A program made the translations under genes and the position numbers. Under the pieces are notes generated by a model. The model saw only the letters and a program-made list of their open reading frames with translations. It was not told the origin of the DNA and ran no database searches. Below, in pieces: positions 13,039 to 23,500 of a stretch of DNA of 64,000 nt (the stretch's first letter is position 1; each line of letters begins with the position of its first letter). The stretch comes from Mytilisepta virgata (lineage: Eukaryota; Mollusca; Bivalvia; Mytilida; Mytilidae): positions 8,060,001-8,124,000 of the forward strand of contig CM051511.1 in NCBI GenBank assembly GCA_028015205.1. Reading direction: 5' to 3'.

Positions 13039-13083
13039 CATACGAGGGCAGGGCAGATAACACGTGTTATCTGCCCTCGTATG
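13039..13083. repeat. Near-perfect palindrome (cruciform-prone)
   Basis: A 28-bp perfect palindrome (AGGGCAGATAACAC plus its complement, 13050-13077) sits inside a wider inverted repeat, CATACGAGGGCA at 13039-13050 and TGCCCTCGTATG at 13072-13083. The left arm has an extra GGGCA, as if five bases were duplicated on one side. A related, less perfect inverted repeat with GTTATCAGCCC lies at 13451-13528. Confidence 0.85.
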
Positions 13084-13450
13084 GTGTGTTATCATGTGAA
13101 CCTCACCGATGTCTTCCGCTCGGCTGTAAATGATCGTCTGACCATTATTTATGGTGAATTAACCGTTCATAAATGTTCTAAGCAATTTCAAATAGGGGCT
13201 TATAAAATATATTGGTAGATCTCGGGGAAAAGCTCAGGAACTGAAGTAGCATTTATTTGTTTGACTCGATACTCCAGTGAAAGAAATAACACTGTTTAAT
13301 AACTGTAGCATTGTGAATGTGCACCTTATATTCAGGGATGTCAAAAATCTGACAAACTTACTTGAAGACTGGCCAAATCTAATTTAACAGTAAAGTTATT
13401 TCTTGGTAGTGGCACAATATGCGATAAATAGATTATTTTCATATTGCCCG

Positions 13451-13528
13451 AGTTATCAGCCCTCGACTGATATCGTCCGTCGGGCTGAAGCCCTCGGTGT
13501 CGATATCCAGATCTCGGGCTGATAACAA
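13451..13528. repeat. Inverted repeat related to the 13039 palindrome
   Basis: Arms GTTATCAGCCC...GATATCG and CGATATC...GGGCTGATAAC fold back, with an inner CGGGCT/AGCCCTCG hairpin. The shared GTTATCAGCCCTCG-like wording suggests a dispersed foldback family. No target duplication was identified. Confidence 0.6.
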
Positions 13529-13559
13529 TGAATCTTTTGCAATAAATAATTATGTGTCT

Positions 13560-14420
13560 CATTGACGCATACACTATATCATTATCCTATGTTGTGTGTC
13601 AATCAAACTCCTACAAATAGTACTGAAGAATCAATAAACACCAGCATTAAGTAAGGACAGAAAGACCACTAAATATATACTATAGTTGCCTCAAACAGAG
13701 AAGATACTACATACATAGTATAAAGAGAAATCACTTTTTTGAGATCTCACATGTTTATATTATAAGTTTAGAGGTAAACAAAAACCAAAACAAACCATCA
13801 CAACAAAACAAACCAAACACCACAAACAAGAACACAAATACAAATACAACAAAATAGTATGTAAACAACAAAATGTATAACAAGCGGCCAACAATTGCAT
13901 ACCAATCTATCAAAGCCACCCAACAGACAAAACCTCGGACAGAAAATAATACAAAAGACAGACATAAAAAACAGAGAGCCAGGATTGTCTGATTTGGTAC
14001 AGACACTGAACAGTGGTGGTTTAGACAGGTTTCATTGGTACCCAAACCTCTTATCTATCTTGCCACTGGTGTTCAAGACATACTACAAAAGCAAATACAG
14101 TATGAATACCAACAAGGTGACCGCTTGCTAGAACTGAACGAATGGGTTGGTCGGTATATAATTTAGATAGCAGGGTCAAAATGTGCTCGTTTTAACTGTA
14201 AAAGTAAGTTAGTCTCTCATAAAAGCTGGGCGGACAATGTCACTCTATTACTAGTAAACGAAATAGTTATAAATAACACTCCCAGTAAGGGTTAACGGCT
14301 ATCTCGTCATTGAGCTCAATAGAAACAGGCAGTATTCATGCAAGGCCAGTATAAATGTTTGAAAGCCAAAACAAGTCCCCAAAATAAATATGATAAAAAT
14401 ATGGACAATGGGCACTTTGA
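13560..14420. other. Intergenic, low-complexity
   Basis: The 13755-14045 stretch is a CA-rich low-complexity region whose opposite-strand frame is rich in F and V. This is a composition effect rather than a gene. Confidence 0.5.
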
Positions 14421-14429
14421 CAGACTAGT

Positions 14430-14970
14430 GGTAGTACAGCAGTGACATAAGCAGTGACAAGACAGTGGTAACCTATCCAAGGCATAGACACACTGGCAAT
14501 ACAACAGTGGTAATGCAACACTAACAAAAAGTAGTAACCTAACAAAGATATAGACACGGTGGCCATAAGACAGTGGCATGGATATATTGGTTAGGCAACA
14601 GTGACACAGATTTATTGCAGAACAGCACTGACATAGGCCAGTGGTAACCTAACAAAGGTATAGACACGGTGGTCATAAGACAGTAGCATGAATATATTGG
14701 TTAGGCAACAGTGGCACAGACTTACTGCATAAAAGCACTGACATAGGCATAGCCACAGTGGCAATGGAACAGCGACGTAGAACAGCGGTAGATAAACAAA
14801 GGCATATACACAGTAGTAATGCAATATTTGCATGGTCGAAATGGTAATACAGAAGCAACATTGACAATTGGTAAAACAACAATGACGCAGGCCAGTGGTA
14901 ACCAACACAAAATAGCATAGACACAGTGCAAAATCAACAGTGGAGAGGAAACATTGGTAATACAACAGTG
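14430..14970. repeat. Degenerate minisatellite, about 110-bp units
   Basis: Phrases such as TAGACACGGTGG, CATAAGACAGT, TTGGTTAGGCAACAGTG and GCACTGACATAGGC recur. Two adjacent units starting near 14550 and 14661 are most alike; shorter CAGTGGTA variants flank them. Overlapping minus-strand frames of 76-117 residues rich in C, Y and L are by-products of the repeat. Confidence 0.75.
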
Positions 14971-14999
14971 GTACAATCTAGTGTCAAGAAAACAGTAAG

Positions 15000-15515
15000 A
15001 AATTGACTCATCGGTTGTGCTCAAGATCAAACATTTTGGAGCAGAAACAATAACCAAAAACGATAAAGACAAACTTTAAATGTACTGTAACTGTAAGCAA
15101 TATATGTACTCACATAGAACAGCCAAACTAAAGGTAAGGTAAGGTCAGCCATTGAAACTTTATTAATAAAATAAATTAAATGGTTACCTTTCATTTAGAG
15201 TAAAGTATACGTTTCCCTCGACGCATAAATAATAACAAAAATATTACATTTTCTTTGATAAATAAGCATTTCAATTTTCCAGTTAAAACTGCAACATATA
15301 AAAACCTTGCTACTTGTATAATTCTACCAATGCAAAATCAACTGTGTAGTACTAATAATTTTCCTCGTTAAACACATGATTTAGCGTATGTCTGAATTTT
15401 TATCGATGTACTCTATTTCTTCAGAAAACTTTTCTGTCGCTCATAATCGTAACTCTTGGCTAACGAAGATGACGACATTCATTTAACAGTTGATATTATA
15501 TAACAGGAACTGTTA
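15000..15515. other. Intergenic, nothing recognised
   Basis: No coding signal. It may include the 5' part of the LINE that begins to be recognisable at 15516, but no motif supports this. Confidence 0.4.
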
Positions 15516-16307
15516 ATGCATGTGCATATTACAGCCTTTGACAACACGGACAAATGCGACTTACTTAATTCTTACTTTTGCTCGATTTCAGATTTGCGGG
15601 ACGAAGATGTTACTCTACCTGACTTTGATGACCGAGGACCGAATACTTTGACACGCATAACAGTGACTGCACAAGATATTATTGATGCTATTTCTGTACT
15701 TGATCCAAACAAGGCTGTTGGGCATGATCTAATTAGTAATCGCATGTTGAAGGAAGTAAAACAGGAAATAGCAAACCCCCTTAGTTTTTTATTTAACAAA
15801 TCCTTAGGTGAGCGTAAATTTCCCACACAATGGAAATTAGCTAATGTTATACCCATTTTTAAGCACGGTGATAGAACATTAGCAAGTAACTACCGTCCAG
15901 TTGCTTTAATAAGTACTGTAAGCAAAGTGTTCGAGAAAGTTGTATATAAGCACATTTTTAATTTTCTTATAGATAATGCTTTATTGCACAAGTTTCAATC
16001 AAGCTTTCTTCCTGGTCATTCCACTACTCATCAACTGATTGAGCCAGTGAACAAATACTACAAGCCCTGGATAACAGAGAATTAATTTGCTTAATTTTTT
16101 GTGACGTAAGCAAGGCCTTCGACAGGGTGTGGATCAGAGGCTTACTATTAAAACTTGAACGCTATGGAATTCAGGGCGATGTGCTTGAGTGGTTCAACAG
16201 TAGACAACAAAGGGTATTGCCAAGGGACACAACTTCGTCTGTGGGGACTCTTAAAGCGGGTGTTTCCAAAGGGTCTATCCTTGACCCTCTTCTTTTCCTC
16301 ATTTTTA
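15516..16307 (+). pseudogene. Non-LTR reverse transcriptase, 5' part (decayed)
   Basis: The frame 15516-16085 carries the fingers of a LINE reverse transcriptase: LDPNKAVGHDLISNRMLK, then WKLANVIPIFKHGD and NYRPVALISTVSKVFEKVV. A frame change near 16065-16075 continues into ICLIFCDVSKAFDRVW and a VSKGSILDPLLFLIF block ending at the element that interrupts it. The motifs fit the Jockey/CR1 group; the exact clade was not tested. No endonuclease domain is visible upstream, so the copy seems 5'-truncated. The other half resumes at 17317. Confidence 0.88.
16305..16307. repeat. TTA at the left junction of the inserted element
   Basis: TTA here and at 17317-17319 flank the insert. The interrupted codons (LIF then IND) show that the ancestral site read ATTTTTATAAAT, so either a TTA was duplicated or the insertion fell between two T residues and TTA is the element's own start. 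Confidence 0.7.
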
Positions 16308-17316
16308 GCTCACCTGACCTGAAAAAGGTCAAGTGAGCTTTTCTCATCACTTGGCGTTCGTCGTCCGTCGTCCGTCGTCGTCGCCGTCATCGTCGTCGTC
16401 TTTTAACTTTGACAAAAATCTTCTCCTCTGAAACTACTGGGCCAAATGTAACCAAACTTGGCCACAATCATCATTGGGTATCTAGTTTTAAAAATGTGTC
16501 CGATGACCCCGCCTGCAACCAACATGGCCGACATGGCTAAAAATAGAACATAGGGCACAGCCGAACTTAGTTTAACACAGGGCCCTATAGGATAATTCAT
16601 TGAAACATCTTCTTGTCTTAAAGCACTTGACCAATTGGAACCAGACTTGGCAGCAATGGTTCTGAGATTGTCCTCTTACAGAGGTGTGTCCGATGACCCG
16701 GACTGTCAACCAAGATGGCAGCTACAGCCGAACTTAGTTTAACATAGGGCCCTATAGGAAAATTCATTAACAAATTTTCTTGTCTGAAACCACTTGACAT
16801 ATTGGAACAGGACTTGGCAGCATTGCTCCTTAGGAGGTCCTTTTTCAGAAATGCGTTTGATTTCGTGAATCAAGATGGCCACCACAGCAGAACTTAGTTT
16901 TATATAGGACCCTATGGGAAATTCACTCAAAAATCTTTTCGTCTGAAACTACTGAGCCGATTGGAACCAAAGTTGACAGTATTGGTGCTTAGATGGTATT
17001 CTTTCAGAAATATGTCCGATCACCCGGATTGTCAACAGCCACGGCCGAACTTAGTTAAATATAGGACCCTATAGGAAAATTAATTTTTAAAGCCAGTTGG
17101 AACAAGACTTAGCAGAAATGATCTTTAGATGGTTCTATTTTAGAAATGTGCCCATTGACCTGGACTGTCAACCAAGACGACTGCCACTACTGACCTTAGT
17201 TTAACAGAACCCTATAGAAAAACCAGCCAAATTGACTGCAACACTTAAATTTTTAGTCCTGTTCAAGGTGAAAAGTTAAATCCAGGTGAGCGATACAGGC
17301 TCTTGAGAGCCTCTAG
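16308..17316 (+). mobile_element. Hairpin-ended non-autonomous element (pearl/HINE-like), 1009 bp
   Basis: The left end is a hairpin (GCTCACCTGACC...GGTCAAGTGAGC). A CGTC-rich stretch follows (16366-16403), then about four to five degenerate internal units with phrases such as CTGAAACTACTGGGCCAA, GACCCGGACTGTCAACCAAGATGG and GAACTTAGTTTAACATAGGGC. The right end is a perfect 7-bp hairpin (AGGCTCT TG AGAGCCT, 17297-17312) that abuts CTAG (17313-17316), followed by TT. A hairpin next to CTRR is the classic Helitron 3' end, and T|T insertion is known for Helentrons and their short derivatives. It codes for nothing. Minus-strand frames inside it are repeat shadows. Confidence 0.8.
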
Positions 17317-18520
17317 TTATAAATGACATTGCAGATGATATGTTAGGGATCTGTAGATTGTTTGCAGATGACACTTCGATAGGAGAGAGGTCTTACGAAA
17401 TTGACAGTCTTCAATACATGATCAATATCGACCCGAAAAAAACATCTCTTCCTGGTCGAAACAATGGCTTGTTAAGTTGAATCCCAACAAAACTGAAATT
17501 GCTTTTTTCTGTACCAGAGTTACTCCTGAAGGGTTAGCATTTTTTCTTGATGGTACAGAAATTACTCCTGCAGGCTGACACAAACATCTTGGCGTAACTC
17601 TAAGTTCTAATTGCAAATGGACTTTGCATATTGATAATGTTGTTGAGAAAGTCTCGAAACAAATTGCAGTTCTACGGAAACTGAAATACATACTTTCTCG
17701 ACACTTTTTAGAGAAGATTTATTTAACTTTTATTAGGCCTCTTCTAGAATATGCTTGCAAATTGTGGGATAGTTGTTCGATAACAGACTCGGATAGGTTG
17801 GAAAAATTACAATTAGAAGCTGCACGTATAGTAACTGGTTTAACTACATATGCAAGTACTTTGATGAATGTGGCTGGGAAAAATTATCCGTTCGGCGTGA
17901 ACGAAGAAAACTATCATTATTTTATAGAATAGAATGGAGATGCACCTGAGTATCTATCAGACATGTTGCCTAACACTGTAACAAATAATTATAATCTAAG
18001 AAACTATAGAAATTTTACACTTCCAGATGCTAGACTCTCTCTTGATCAGAATTCGCATTTTCATCAACTATTAGATTATGGAATAGCTTAGATTTTAATA
18101 TAAGAGAATCTCCAAATCCAAATATTTTCAAATATAGAATTAAATCAAAGTATTCTTTGCCAAAAAAGTCTCCGATTTATTATACGATTGGTGACCGTAA
18201 AGCCAATATTTTACACACCAGATTACGTCATAGATGTAGTGTTCTCAGAGCAGACCTTTTCAGATATAATTTAATAGATATTTGTCACTGTGAATGTTGT
18301 AACGAAACTGAATCTGTTGTACATTACTTTTTACACTGTAGTATAAAGAAGAATTTGTTTAATTGATGATATATTAGCACATGGTATTGAACCTAATGTT
18401 AAAAACATGTTGTATGGTAACGCTCATTTAGATTTTGATCGAAACTGTAGGCTTTTCAAATGTGTTCAAAGATATATTATTGATACAAAAAGATTTGTTT
18501 ATAATTGATTTGATCCAAGA
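17317..18520 (+). pseudogene. Non-LTR reverse transcriptase, 3' part (decayed)
   Basis: Continues the interrupted enzyme: INDIADDM, then CRLFADDTSI (the catalytic FADD), a HLGVTLSSNCKW block, and the thumb frame 17624-17932 with KYILSRHFLEKIYLTFIRPL and LEYACKLWDS. The terminal frame 18157-18366 has TRLRHRCSVLRADLF and the cysteine/histidine motif CHCECCNETESVVHYFLHC. Several stops and shifts separate these blocks, so the copy is inactive. The element's 3' end is probably near 18650-18670, where ATTTATGACAATAAAATATG occurs. Confidence 0.88.
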
Positions 18521-18679
18521 ATGACACGAAAGACTTTCAATGACTGTATTTATTATTGTATAACGTATTGTCACATGTAATGTGTTGTATAAATGTTGGA
18601 GAATACTTAATAAGTTCTTGTAACTTTTGTCTTATCCATTTGTTTATATTTATGACAATAAAATATGTTTAAAGTAGTT

Positions 18680-20340
18680 AAAGCTTGAGTGACTTTTTAT
18701 TGCTACCAAAAATTAATCGTTTGGCAAATTTAAAAAATAATCATTTAAAAAGTTAATGTACCAAAGAGTATTACACATACAACATACAACATGCGTTCTA
18801 AATGTTCTTTACTATATACTAAAACGAAAAATAAACGCAGGATATTTTTGGGCATTGTTATACACCAACCTGTTTATAAATACTTTACCTCCAATCAACT
18901 ATGTAAAATACATGTATATTTAACTGTTATTTGTATATTTATGCGTGTGACATGTATAATATGCTGTTGGCGTGGCCAGTGATAGCCCTTTCCACAAACT
19001 CATTTCCCGTATCCCGATTCTGATTCTAAAATTATAATTTGAAGCAAGTTATTTCTCTTACTTTACTTACTCCGGCGAACGAAACTTTTTCTAGCCATAG
19101 TGTGTAGCACAATATGGATGCCACCATAGCGCCCTATAGCGCCCGTTGCGCTCGCTATAATTGTATTGTTAATAATTTCCAAACATTGAAACCGGTCTAA
19201 GTTTGTTCAACATGTGTCTGATCCAATTTACTGTATTTAAGAGTGAATAAAGTATTTTAAACTAAACATTTGCTAAATGTGATAAAATTTCTATCAAATA
19301 TTTTGTATTAAGGCAAGAGTGGATCTTTTTTAAATTAAAATTAAAATGCTCTAATCAGATATTTGTTAAAAATAACACCACCTGATATATTCTAATTGAC
19401 TTCGAAATATGCTCTGATTTTGATTCACACGTTTTAATATTTGTCTCCACCAATGAAATCTCATACACTTTACGCACGTTTCTAACCGCACACAAACGAT
19501 TCGCATGTTTCATGGACACGATTCGCACGTTGCACGGACACGAATTACACGTTACCCGATTTTATTTGCGATTTACCCGTTCAACCAAGTGTACTACAAT
19601 TGCCAGATTTTGGATCTTTAACTTTCACTCCCTAATAGCACCAATTTTATAAAATCAAAACAAAACGCACGGGAGACATGTTCCATATTCAAAACATCCT
19701 AGATTAGATTTTCTCTACAAGGTTGCGCGAAGTCAAATAATTCTATGACAATCTTTTATTCTATAACTATATATTCTGAATAATAATCCGTCTGGGAACA
19801 TTAAAATTGTAACAGCAATATAAAGTAAATGATTTTTTTTAAACCGATTCGTTATAGTTAGGGCATAATAGTGATTATGGTACAATCTTTTTTCCGGATA
19901 GAAAGCAAGAAAAAAAAAACTTGAAAAAGACATGATTTCCAAAAAAAATGACTGGATAAAAAATTACACGAAATAGGCTAGATAAAGTATGATGTATTTT
20001 GAAAAACGGTTGGGTGCCGAAATAGAAGGCAGACTCCATTAAGCTTGCACATGTTGCATGGAAAAAAATCTAGGATCGTTGCTTCCAAAAAGGCTGATCT
20101 CTTAACTAAAACCCTTTCATTAAGTGATACATACTTTTGCTATTGAAAACGTCAGAAAAGGATTTCAGATGTTTTAAAAACTAAGTAGTTTTTGCTTTTT
20201 TCCCCTTGTTTCTGAAAGAGAAAAGAAATAACGATGATGCTAATGAACTCATCTAGAATGACAATATTCCTGATAAGATTTCTATGAAAAGTATATTAAG
20301 ATGCGTTTTTCTTTCTTTGCAGTATATATGTACGAAAATA
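18680..20340. other. Intergenic region upstream of the oxidase gene
   Basis: Mostly unremarkable AT-rich DNA. Near 19490-19560 a unit of about 26 bp (CACGATTCGCACGTT and variants) repeats roughly three times. Open frames of 63-69 residues show no domain. Confidence 0.5.
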
Positions 20341-20355
20341 AATTAATAAATCATG

Positions 20356-20364
20356 TATAAAAAA
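20356..20364 (+). promoter_or_regulatory. Candidate TATA box of the oxidase gene
   Basis: TATAAAAAA lies 88 bp before the ATG at 20452, which would place transcription start near 20386-20390 and give a leader of about 65 nt. An 8-bp inverted repeat with a 7-nt loop (ATCACATT/AATGTGAT, 20367-20389) lies just downstream. A non-coding upstream exon cannot be excluded. Confidence 0.4.
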
Positions 20365-20451
20365 TTATCACATTGTGACATAATGTGATGTTACATATAA
20401 GTACTTAAAATAATTTGAAATCAAAACTCCAAGTGTGTCGAGACGAATGCA

Positions 20452-20572
20452 ATGTTTTCTTTCATTTGTGCATTTCTCTTTGCTGCGTTGATGAAAAGTA
20501 GCAGTGGATATAATGCAAGGCATTCAAATAGTTTCCACGGAAATTCGCCACGGAATATCAACGATCATCAAT
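20452..20572 (+). CDS. Oxidase exon 1: signal peptide
   Basis: Encodes residues 1-40 plus the first base of codon 41. MFSFICAFLFAAL is a typical eukaryotic signal core; cleavage is likely around residues 16-20. The upstream ATG at 20447 is in another frame and soon stops. Donor GTAAGC follows at 20573. Phase 1 agrees with exon 2, where the join makes a Tyr codon. Confidence 0.78.
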
Positions 20573-23500
20573 GTAAGCTCCAGTAACAACAATGTTAATT
20601 TTTTCACTTTATTTTATTATGATTTAATGATTTCCAACAATAAATATCTACTACAACAAGTTCAGATTAAAGGGTTAGAATGAACATCTAATGACAAACC
20701 CTGATATCTTTTCGAGATCAAAAGCCACGAATGTGCTGGTGTAATTATGTACTAATAAGATTTCTCCAAAGAGCATGCAATCTTGAAATTAAAATGAAAT
20801 TCCATGTTCATGTATGGGTGTTAGACCTTGACTATTGTTATATTTGTGTTTAATAGAAAATTATTATTTGAAATGACAGACCTTTCTTTTGTTCCATAAG
20901 GAAATTCCACATAGCACATCTAATACCAACTAGAACTAAATATGAAAAAGCAAGAAACATGCAGTTGTTATTATTATTTTTTTTTAAACACACTAGAGTA
21001 ATTTAGCATGTCGAGAGTATTTAAAAGAAACACGAGTTAACAGTAGAAAGAGTAATTAAATTATGTAAAGGTTAAATAATTTGTTTTAAAAGCAGATATT
21101 GGTCTAAATGGCAAATGTAAATATGATCAATCGAGTCAATTATGGCGGAGTATATACAGATAAGTATATCTTGGTCATCTCGATATGCTGAGTAATATTT
21201 TTTTTAATATTCTTAGGGTTGCAAAAAAATGTGTTTATCTTTTGAAACAAACAAAAAAAGAAGACAGTTGTAAATTCGAGCTTCAAAAAGTAGATCTAGA
21301 GGTGAGGATGAGAGTAACCATCAAACGAGATAACAACAACTGTTAAACATTCTCTTTTGAAGGGAAGTTCGAACCAAGAATAGGAAAAAATACATTTAAG
21401 GATTGACTGTAATTTTTTTCAGTCTATGAAGAAATAACCTCAATCATGTGGTTAAAGTGTGCACCATGTCCATTAAGGTTATTTCGAATAGACTGAAAAA
21501 AATTAGTCAATCCTTAAATGTATTTTTTTCCTGTTCTTGGGTCAATCCTTATAATTTAATTCCAACTGTTGTTTTGACGTCTAAAACGACGTCATAGTAG
21601 AATAGAAAATTTAGTCTATGACATGATAGACGAAAAATATCTGACCAATCAAATGACGCGTTACATCAAATATTAACTTATGTTCAAACAAGATTTACAT
21701 GTGGCCATCAAAATTGTGAAGCGTGAAATTTCTTTTCTTTTCTTTACGTGCGCATATTGAATAGGTTTTTGCTCAGAAAACGCAAAAGCAATCATTACCA
21801 TAAATCCTAAATATCAATGTAAAAATAAATTCAATTCTCCCCCAATATTTTATCAATAAATTTTATTGAATTTGAATAATTATTTTGGGTCTTTCCCTCT
21901 ACAGGGAAAAGACAAAATTACATTTGTTATGGTGATTTTCCGTCGGGCATTTTTTCACAACATATCGAATATATACAAGTTATGGGGCAGACAATTACTC
22001 TTCGGAAATGAGGGTACGGTTCTAACTATTTTCATGTCCTTTTTTCTAAGTAATAGTAAAATATATTGACATAACACCTAAAGTATTTCGTCTTTTATTT
22101 GTGCCCAACGTACTTACATTTATACGATCGATTTAGAAAGTTTACACATTTATTTAGTATTTCCGCCAGTGTAAGAATCTCAAAAAACGGAACTATTGAA
22201 AAAGGTTATGAGAATTATATAACCCACGATATAAAGTATATAGGCATATATCTTAAGGTAAGCCTTTAGGAAGCAAACCTTTTTAAATGTGGGTGAGATA
22301 TGTAATCCTTTTCAGAATAATTATTCGTAGTTCTTTGTATTTAAAATGAATATCCTATTTAGTAATGGAACGCGATTGCTCTATATGTAAGCAAATTTTC
22401 GACACTGTCATGAGACGGCTAGTGTTATTTGGAATAACAAATAATTTTCTAGATTCTTTAGATAAGGCAGGCATAGAAAATGGAATGAAAGCAAATTCTT
22501 TTTTTTATACCAATAACAAGTATAGAACTTAAACATAAGAAAACAAGAGGATGCTTCGCTCTAAAGTTACAAAGGTTTGCTTATGAGGGGGTGTGGGGGG
22601 GGGGGGGGGGGGTGAATATACATACCTCGCCTCTACATGTATCCACAATTGTGTCTTTTTTAGGGTTACAACAGTATGCCATATGCACGAAAAGTCTCAT
22701 CTGTTATAAATGTGTTAACTAGGACATTTAATTTCTGTAACATATTGTACACCTGTACAGATGCTATTTATTTGTATGATATATTGTGTTTGTTGTTAAA
22801 AACAAATATGGTGATAAGTTTTCTATTGCTGTTTTTAAATCTCAGAATTGGAGTTTTTGGACTATCCAGGGAAAATTCGTGTGAGTTTATTATTGAACTA
22901 AACTGAATTCTGTGAAGTGTAACTGTACTTGATTGATGCTCATCACGCGAGATCCTGTCGTTGCAAGATCGTCAGATTATACGGAAATATACGGAAATCC
23001 TGGACAGTTTTATCTGTATGAGGCGTGGAACTAGTCATATTTAAGGAGGCCCTCAAATATTTCAGGACCTCCACAATTCAATATCAGGACCCGCCACCAC
23101 AATTTGATTTCAGGAACTTCTGGAATATTGCAGGACCTCCATAATTCGATTTCAGAAGCTTTCCAAATATTTCTAGACCTCCACAATTCGATTTCAGGAG
23201 CTCTTAAAATATTTCTGGACCTCCATAAATAATTGTTTTCAGGAAATCCTGAAATCGAATAGTTGAGGAGGTCCTGAAATCGAATTCCGGAGATCCTGAA
23301 ATCAAACTGTGAAGCTCCTGAAATCGAATTGTGGAGGTCCTGCAATCAAATTCTAGAGGTCCAGAAATATTTGAAGGATTGTGGAGGTCCATAAATAATT
23401 GAATACTTCCTTAAATAATAATTTTGACTAATCCGTGCCTCTTATATCTGGAGGTACCGGGCTTCTTGCTTGTTGAAAACCCATAATGTGAAAAAAGTAG

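Noticed and set aside
13755..14045. Minus-strand 96-residue membrane protein
   Set aside because: The F/V/L-rich translation comes from a CA-rich low-complexity tract; no start context or domain.
14316..15072. Several overlapping minus-strand frames of 76-117 residues
   Set aside because: They are translations of the minisatellite in different frames.
16403..16930. Minus-strand frames with LSSAV and YVKLSSA repeats
   Set aside because: The repeats follow the internal units of the hairpin-ended element; three frames in a row show the same phrase, as expected from a non-coding tandem repeat.
23031..23392. Minus-strand frames rich in SRNI and ISG repeats
   Set aside because: Products of the inverted array of 34-bp units.
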